From: Bacillus canaveralius
GTDB taxonomy: Bacteria; Bacillota; Bacilli; Bacillales; Cytobacillaceae
Assembly (NCBI RefSeq): GCF_002860125.1
Contig: NZ_PGVA01000038.1
Coordinates: forward strand, 1-37,479
Direction: 5' to 3'
Length of the DNA: 37,479 nt
The notes beneath the pieces were generated by a model that was given only the letters and a program-made list of their open reading frames with translations, was not told the DNA's origin and did no database searches. Numbering within the stretch: position 1 is the first letter of the stretch; each line of letters starts with the position of its first letter. The translations under genes and the position numbers were made by a program. Shown here one piece after another: positions 32,267-37,479 of this stretch.

Positions 32267-32677
32267 TTGTACCGAATTGGTGAATTAGCAAGCATTTCAA
32301 ATGTTTCTAAAAGAACGATAGATTACTACACCGGTCTTGGCCTGCTACAGGCCCAGCGGTCCGATTGCAATTACAGAATTTATTCAGAAGAAGCTTTCAA
32401 CGATTTAAAATTTATTGAGGAATGCAAAAAAATGCATCTTCCTCTTGAAGAGATTAAAAGAAAACTAGAAATCAAAAAATCAAAAGATATTCGTGAATCA
32501 GAAGTTGAGAAGCATATAGATGGTGTGACCAGCCAGATGAAACAGCTTCATAATGAATTATCAACTATCCTGCCTCTTATTGAAAAACTGGAAGGCCAGC
32601 AGAAAAAAGAGCTGTCTAACAAGCTTTCTATTGAAAGCACGGCTTTGATGCAATCCCTTTTGATTTTAACGAGTTGA
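32267..32677 (+). CDS. MerR-family transcriptional regulator
   Basis: A 136-residue MerR protein. The N-terminal winged helix-turn-helix is clear (YRIGELASISNVSKRTIDYY then TGLGLL), followed by a long coiled coil (about 75-120) for dimer formation. The C-terminus has no cysteines, so a copper- or mercury-binding loop as in CueR/MerR is not visible and the signal is unknown. The start must be the TTG at 32267, since the frame is closed by a TGA 15 bases upstream; it fits the family start MYRIGEL. Its neighbour downstream is the CNNM-type gene, an arrangement I associate with yhdQ-yhdP in B. subtilis. Confidence 0.85.
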   Translation: MYRIGELASISNVSKRTIDYYTGLGLLQAQRSDCNYRIYSEEAFNDLKFIEECKKMHLPLEEIKRKLEIKKSKDIRESEVEKHIDGVTSQMKQLHNELSTILPLIEKLEGQQKKELSNKLSIESTALMQSLLILTS

Positions 32678-32737
32678 TCTTTAGGTTATTGGGAGGTGAC
32701 TCCTTACTCGTGTGTTTGGCGAGCTAAGGGAAACTAT

Positions 32738-34105
32738 TTGGACATATTAAACTTGGTTTTAATAGCCATTTTAATTGCTTTAACGGCTTTTTTTGTCGCA
32801 TCGGAATTTGCGATCATTAGAATTAGAGGTTCCCGGCTTGACCAGTTGGTTGAGGAAGGCAACAAAAATGCGATTGCCGCCAAACGAGTGACAACGAATC
32901 TTGATGAATATTTATCGGCCTGCCAGCTTGGAATTACGATTACCGCTTTAGGCTTGGGCTGGCTCGGTGAACCGACGATTGTACGGATGCTTCATCCGCT
33001 CTTTGAACGGTTTGATATTCCAAGCTCATTGTCACACGTTCTTTCGTTCGGAATAGCTTTTGCATCCATTACCTTTCTTCATGTTGTGGTAGGTGAACTG
33101 GCTCCAAAAACATTGGCCATCCAAAAAGCAGAATTTGTAACTTTAGCCATGGCAAAGCCGCTTATCGGCTTTTACAAAGTCATGTACCCGTTCATTTGGA
33201 TCCTAAATGGTTCTGCCCGGATGATTACAAAAATGTTTGGCCTGAAGCCTGCATCAGAGCATGAGCTGGCCCATTCAGAAGAAGAACTTCGCATGATCCT
33301 GTCCGAAAGCTATGAAAGTGGTGAAATTAACCAGTCAGAGTTTAAGTATGTAAATAAGATTTTTGAGTTCGATAACCGGATAGCCAAAGAAATCATGGTA
33401 CCCAGAACCGAAATGGTGTCACTTTCAAAAGCAGATACGCTGGAAACGTTTATTCAGGTTGTCCAGGAAGAACAATTCACCCGTTATCCCATTATCGACG
33501 GGGATAAGGACCACATTATTGGACTCGTAAATATTAAAGAAGTGATGACCGAATTGATTGGAAATGAACAACTCATAACGAAAACCCTTGAAGAACATGT
33601 TCGCCCAATCATCAGGGTAATTGACACAATCCCCATCCATAACCTGCTCCTTAAGATGCAAAAAGAGCGAATTCACATGGCAGTGTTAATGGACGAATAC
33701 GGGGGAACCTCCGGGCTTGTAACAGTTGAAGATATCCTCGAAGAAATTGTTGGTGAAATTCGCGATGAATTCGATACCGACGAAATCGCAATGATTCGAA
33801 AAGTAAAAGAAGATCATTATATTATTGACGCAAAAGTACTTGTCAGTGAGGTAAACGATATGCTTGGACTTGAAATCGACGATGAAGATATCGATACGAT
33901 TGGCGGCTGGGTATTAACTGAAAATTATGAAGCAAAAGAGGGAGATATTGTTTCCGTCCATTCCTATCATTTCAGAATACTTGAAATGGAAGAGCACCAA
34001 CTTAAGTATCTTGAAGTGACAAAGGTACAAAAGGCTGAACAGACGGTCGAAACGATCTCACTGCCACAATCAGAGGAAGTACTCTCAAAGGTTTATGGAA
34101 ACTAA
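32738..34105 (+). CDS. yhdP: CNNM/CorC-type membrane protein with CBS domains (YhdP-like)
   Basis: A 455-residue protein: an N-terminal DUF21/CNNM membrane domain with about four helices (DILNLVLIAILIALTAFFVA; later HVVVGELAPKTLAIQKAE), then a CBS pair (about 205-325, with EIMVPRTEMVSLS and DEYGGTSGLVTVEDILEEIV), then a CorC_HlyC domain (ending near 430). Family members such as MpfA and YhdP are linked to magnesium export or tolerance. The start is the TTG at 32738, seven bases after AAGGG, which gives the family-typical beginning; the reading can be extended 14 codons upstream without a ribosome binding site. It follows merR by 60 bases. Confidence 0.9.
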   Translation: MDILNLVLIAILIALTAFFVASEFAIIRIRGSRLDQLVEEGNKNAIAAKRVTTNLDEYLSACQLGITITALGLGWLGEPTIVRMLHPLFERFDIPSSLSHVLSFGIAFASITFLHVVVGELAPKTLAIQKAEFVTLAMAKPLIGFYKVMYPFIWILNGSARMITKMFGLKPASEHELAHSEEELRMILSESYESGEINQSEFKYVNKIFEFDNRIAKEIMVPRTEMVSLSKADTLETFIQVVQEEQFTRYPIIDGDKDHIIGLVNIKEVMTELIGNEQLITKTLEEHVRPIIRVIDTIPIHNLLLKMQKERIHMAVLMDEYGGTSGLVTVEDILEEIVGEIRDEFDTDEIAMIRKVKEDHYIIDAKVLVSEVNDMLGLEIDDEDIDTIGGWVLTENYEAKEGDIVSVHSYHFRILEMEEHQLKYLEVTKVQKAEQTVETISLPQSEEVLSKVYGN

Positions 34106-34108
34106 TTT

Positions 34109-34133
34109 AACCCCCGTTTTGCGGGGGTTTTTC
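34109..34133 (+). terminator. Terminator of the CNNM-type gene
   Basis: AACCCCCG, TTTTG, CGGGGGTT, then TTTTT: a perfect 8-bp GC-rich stem between two convergent genes. Confidence 0.92.
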
Positions 34134-34140
34134 TATATGG

Positions 34141-35547
34141 TCATTCATTTGGAAATACAATCGTAAACTTGGTTCCTTTCTGCTTTTCGCTCACGACGTT
34201 AATATTCCCGTCGTGAAGCTGGACAAGCTTCTTGACGATCGACAAGCCGAGCCCAAATTCACCGAACATGCTGCTTGTCCGCGATAAATCGGCTTTATAA
34301 AAACGGTCCCAAATTGACTCAATTTCCTTTGTATCAATGCCGATTCCGGTATCTTCTATTTCGATAACCGTTTCTTTACCCGTTTTCCTTGCCTTTAAGG
34401 TAATGTTTCCGCCAGTTGTAAATTGGATGCTATTTTTAACAATATTAATCAGGATTTGGGTAATGCGGTCATAATCGGCGTAAACAGTGTCATGTTCATT
34501 AGCATCAATGATAATCTTATTTCCCTTTTCCCTTGCAAGCACGAAAAGCTGTTCTTCAATTAACTCAAACATATCATGCAGATGAATCGATACTTTGTTG
34601 AGCTTAATTTGGTTGGAGCGGATTTTTTCATAATCAAGGTTTTCATTCACAAGCCTGATAAGCCGTTTTGCTTCCCTATCGATTAAATCGAGGCCCCTGT
34701 CTTTCTCATTCTCGGGAATCAAGTCGTTTTTAAAGCCTTCCACCAGGCCGCTGATTGTCGTTAACGGGGTTTTCAACTCATGCGAGACATCGGCAATAAA
34801 TTTTCGCCGTCTGTTTTCAAGCCTGTCTATCTCATCATTGGATTCCTTTAAACGCGAAGCCATTCGATTAAAGTCTGTCGCTAAATCATCAATCTCATCC
34901 AAGTTTATGTTTGGGATATTCACATTATAATCCCCGGACGAAATCATCGAAGTCGCTTTCCTCAACTGCGTTATTCTCTTAATTAAATTTTTTGATAAAA
35001 TCCAGCTTAACAAAATCGTTGCCGCTAACGAAATAAAAATTGTGTAAAACAAATACTGGTTTAATTGGCTGATCGTATTAACTGCACCGCTGATTGGGGC
35101 AAGCAGCATGATGCCGCCCGCTAATTCCCCGCCGAGAATGTGCGGAAGCGCAACGAGAGTAACCTCTTGCTCAAACCGCTTCAAATCATGCCTTACCGAA
35201 ACTTTGTTTCCTTTTTCAATTTGCGCCCATTCCTCATCTGTCAGCTGAATCAATGGCTGCCGCTGAATTTCCGGAAACAATACCCTGCCTTCGCTGTCAA
35301 AAAGGAAAAAGCGGATATTTCTCGCATTAAGCATTTGGCTGTAATAAAGCAAATATCTCTCATCACCATCCAGCCCTGAAGATACGTCACTCAATACTTG
35401 TTCACCGTATGCATTTAATTCCTCTACTTTATTTTCAAAAATATAGTTTTCGACGAATTGTGAAAACAGCAGGCTCAATATTAAAAAGGCAAGAATAAGA
35501 ATGCCGATATGGCTGATCAGAAGCTGGTAAAAGTACTTAATTTTCAT
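34141..35547 (-). CDS. Membrane sensor histidine kinase
   Basis: A 468-residue kinase with two membrane helices (about 10-30 and 165-185) that enclose a 135-residue extracellular sensor, then HAMP (about 187-240), the phosphorylated His256 in DVSHELKTPLTTISGLVEGF, and the ATP domain with NIVKNSIQFT, EDTGIGID and FGEFGLGLSIVKKL. Partner of the response regulator gene upstream, which it overlaps by 11 bases (translational coupling). The extracellular signal is unknown, and no cell-envelope or transport genes that would hint at it lie next to it except the YihY protein. Confidence 0.9.
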   Translation of the reverse strand: MKIKYFYQLLISHIGILILAFLILSLLFSQFVENYIFENKVEELNAYGEQVLSDVSSGLDGDERYLLYYSQMLNARNIRFFLFDSEGRVLFPEIQRQPLIQLTDEEWAQIEKGNKVSVRHDLKRFEQEVTLVALPHILGGELAGGIMLLAPISGAVNTISQLNQYLFYTIFISLAATILLSWILSKNLIKRITQLRKATSMISSGDYNVNIPNINLDEIDDLATDFNRMASRLKESNDEIDRLENRRRKFIADVSHELKTPLTTISGLVEGFKNDLIPENEKDRGLDLIDREAKRLIRLVNENLDYEKIRSNQIKLNKVSIHLHDMFELIEEQLFVLAREKGNKIIIDANEHDTVYADYDRITQILINIVKNSIQFTTGGNITLKARKTGKETVIEIEDTGIGIDTKEIESIWDRFYKADLSRTSSMFGEFGLGLSIVKKLVQLHDGNINVVSEKQKGTKFTIVFPNE

Positions 35548-36238
35548 CAGATGTCACCGATTCATCAAACTTGTAGCCAATCCCCCACACAGTATGGATG
35601 AATGGCTGTGATGGTTTGCCGATTTTCTTTCTGAGTCTTTTAATGTGAACATCGACAGTCCGTTCGTCTCCGTAAAATTCGTAACCCCAGACCCGGTCTA
35701 AAAGCTGCTCGCGTGAAAAAACCTGGCGGGGATTTTTCACAAAATAATAAAGCAGATCAAATTCCTTCGGAGTTAAGCTTGTCAACGGCTCCCCATTGTA
35801 ATATGCTTCCCTTGACTCTTTGCTAATCTTGAAAAACTGAGAGGTGATAAAGTGATGATCAGGGCTTTTCGCATTTTCAGTTTGGAAACGGCGCGTGACA
35901 GCTTTAATCCTTGCCATCAAAGTAAGCGGGCTAAAGGGCTTTGTCACATAATCATCTGCTCCCATTTCAAGCCCGAGCACCTGGTCCGATTCACTGTCCT
36001 TCGCGGTAAGCATTATGATTGGAACTGAGCTAAGCTCCCTTATTTTTCTGCATAGCGTCACACCATCCATGCCCGGCAGCATCCAATCGACGATAATTAA
36101 ATCCCAGTTCTCTTTATTAAACACATCGAATCCTTCATGCCCATTATTAATGAATGTCCCTTTATAACCTTCTTTCATAAAAAACATTTCAAGCATGGAA
36201 CAAACACTTTCATTATCTTCAACGACAAGAATATTCAT
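35537..36238 (-). CDS. OmpR-family response regulator
   Basis: A 233-residue regulator. The receiver domain has acidic residues E7/D8, the phosphorylated D51 (IIVDWMLPGMDG), Thr in MLTAKD and Lys in YVTKPF. The C-terminal winged helix (about 130-228) has the typical LTPKEFDLLYYFVKNPRQVF and RTVDVHIKRLRKKIG. Ribosome binding site GGGGGGATGGAG. First gene of the two-component operon. Target genes are unknown. Confidence 0.93.
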   Translation of the reverse strand: MNILVVEDNESVCSMLEMFFMKEGYKGTFINNGHEGFDVFNKENWDLIIVDWMLPGMDGVTLCRKIRELSSVPIIMLTAKDSESDQVLGLEMGADDYVTKPFSPLTLMARIKAVTRRFQTENAKSPDHHFITSQFFKISKESREAYYNGEPLTSLTPKEFDLLYYFVKNPRQVFSREQLLDRVWGYEFYGDERTVDVHIKRLRKKIGKPSQPFIHTVWGIGYKFDESVTSDEN

Positions 36239-36400
36239 GCTCCATCCCCCCTGGTTCCTTACTATATCTATATTAGGCTTTTAAGTTTACGATCTGTTCA
36301 TTAAGCAAAACGAATAATAATAATAGAAAACCTATACTATTCAATTATATACCACGTATATGAGCGGTCAAATTTGCGACATAATGAAAAATCAAACAAT

Positions 36401-36432
36401 AAAACAGCTGTACAAAAATCGTACAGCCGTTA
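36401..36432 (-). terminator. Terminator of the YihY-family gene
   Basis: On the minus strand AACGGCTGTAC, a 7-base loop, GTACAGCTGTT (one G-U) form an 11-bp stem followed by TTATTG. Confidence 0.8.
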
Positions 36433-36472
36433 ACTCCGTACTACTATAGATTTGTATTAATTTACTGCTTCG

Positions 36473-37330
36473 TTACACGGTAAGGGCTTCATCTTCTTCT
36501 TTACTCACTGATGATGAATGGGATCGATGATAAATCGCATTGATTTCGCCGCCGAGCACGAGGGCGAGGCCTGTCAGGAATAGCCACAGCATCAGAATGA
36601 TCACGCCGCCAAGGCTCCCATAGGTAGCTGAGTAGTTAGCGAAATGGTTCAAGTAAAATGAAAAACCGAGCGAGATCAGCTGCCAAACAACCGTAGCAAA
36701 AATGGCACCAGGCAAGACATGCTTAAACGGATAATGTTTATTCGGTGCAACCTTGTATAAAACGGCAAGGATTACGATCATAACCGAAATGGCGATAACC
36801 CATCTTAACACCCTAAATAATATTTCGATTTGCTCAGGGATATTCAAATATGAATTTAAAAAATCGATAATTACATCGCCAAATACAGGCAGCATTAACG
36901 CAATAATTAAGGTAAGGATCAGGCCGAATGTTAACCCGATTGAGACAAGCCTTGCCTTAATAAACGATCTCGTCTCTTCCACGTCAAAGGCAGTATTCAT
37001 GGCGCGAATAAACGCCCGCATCCCATTGGAGGCCGACCAAATAGTCCCGACAATCCCGAACGTTAATAAACCCCCATTTGGTTTGCTAATGATTTCGACG
37101 ATATTTTCTTGGAAAACATTCGCTGTTTCTCCGGGCATTACAGTCTGCATAAAGCCGATCGCCTCCTCTGGATCGATAGACAAATAAGGAAGGAGTGACA
37201 GCAGCAATATGATCATCGGAAAAATTGACAGCATGTAATAATAGGCCTGTTCTGCCGCCAAACCCGTAACCCTGTCATCCTTTATTTCTTTTCCGAGTTT
37301 CTTAACAAAGGGCATAAGTTTATCCTTCAT
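36473..37330 (-). CDS. YihY/BrkB-family membrane protein
   Basis: A 285-residue integral membrane protein with about six helices. The signature of the YihY (formerly 'ribonuclease BN') family is visible: GLAAEQAYYYMLSIFPMIIL at the start, the central GTIWSASNGMRAFIRAMNTA, and PGAIFATVVWQLISLGFSFY, then YGSLGGVIILMLWLFLTGLA. The ribonuclease function once given to the family was wrong; a transport-related role is proposed. Start: the ATG at 37330 after AGGAGAGG; a GTG six bases upstream overlaps that box. B. subtilis YfkH belongs here. Confidence 0.88.
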   Translation of the reverse strand: MKDKLMPFVKKLGKEIKDDRVTGLAAEQAYYYMLSIFPMIILLLSLLPYLSIDPEEAIGFMQTVMPGETANVFQENIVEIISKPNGGLLTFGIVGTIWSASNGMRAFIRAMNTAFDVEETRSFIKARLVSIGLTFGLILTLIIALMLPVFGDVIIDFLNSYLNIPEQIEILFRVLRWVIAISVMIVILAVLYKVAPNKHYPFKHVLPGAIFATVVWQLISLGFSFYLNHFANYSATYGSLGGVIILMLWLFLTGLALVLGGEINAIYHRSHSSSVSKEEDEALTV

Positions 37331-37479
37331 GTCCACCTCTCCTGACTGCTATTTGCATCGTTTCTCTCTCTTTTCCCGCTCGTCAAGGAATTTAACCGTC
37401 CTCTGTTCTTAAAAAGTGTAGAGTAGAAAACAGGAATTAGATATTGTCTTCTTGTCCTCGGGTTTCAGGGTGTTCCACC

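Noticed and set aside
37337-37479. Right edge of the window
   Set aside because: No start, conserved frame or RNA element could be identified in the last 140 bases.

Overview
The window reads as a chromosomal segment of a spore-forming member of the Bacillaceae. The evidence is strong GGAGG-type ribosome binding sites, frequent TTG and GTG starts, an alpha/beta-type small acid-soluble spore protein, the spore-associated YheC/YheD and YhaX proteins, a sigma-H-type promoter in front of a sporulation-type kinase, and an MsmX-type sugar ATPase. From memory, the order hemZ - yhaX - yheA - yheC/yheD - yheE - sspB - yheH/yheI (bmrD/bmrC) resembles Bacillus subtilis, with local insertions (msmX, fumC, a TetR/SDR pair) and no yheB. 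No phage, plasmid or CRISPR locus is visible. The only mobile element is the start of an IS200-type transposase gene at the left edge.

Layout. 1-250: cut-off tnpA and hairpins. 266-5389 (minus): acyl-CoA ligase with a cre-like site, hemZ, yhaX, an internally deleted GGDEF remnant, and yheA. 5682-11011 (plus): four tandem ATP-grasp genes of the YheC/YheD family, then yheE. 11323-13469 (plus): PucR-type regulator and msmX. 13654-14349: zinc-ribbon protein (minus) and sspB (plus); sspB has a folded, tRNA-like 5' leader. 14404-17500 (minus): fumarase, then an SDR enzyme and a TetR regulator, each preceded by a copy of the same 17-bp palindrome. 17746-22119 (minus): a 28-residue membrane microprotein and the heterodimeric multidrug exporter bmrC-bmrD behind a leader with a promoter, a short leader peptide, a strong terminator and a second mini-ORF. 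22220-24904 (minus): HD-GYP-like protein, small Gly/Cys-rich membrane protein, isoaspartyl dipeptidase. 25167-25580 (plus): HPr-like protein without its phosphorylation sites, and a membrane microprotein. 25671-29629 (minus): class A penicillin-binding protein, membrane protein plus XRE regulator with a palindromic operator, and thiT under a TPP riboswitch. 30034-34105 (plus): soluble sporulation-type histidine kinase, GNAT acetyltransferase, MerR regulator and CNNM/CBS-type exporter. 34141-37330 (minus): OmpR-type two-component system and a YihY-family membrane protein.

How the genes fit together. Several loci point to spore development (sspB, YheC/D cluster, yheE, yhaX, sigma-H kinase). The most unusual parts are regulatory or recently rearranged: the bmrCD attenuator with two mini-ORFs, the structured sspB leader, the expanded ATP-grasp array, the paired TetR operators, the GGDEF relic, and a hairpin that may hide the ribosome binding site of the merR-CNNM operon. 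All assignments were made by reading the sequence and from memory of the families; no database search was run.
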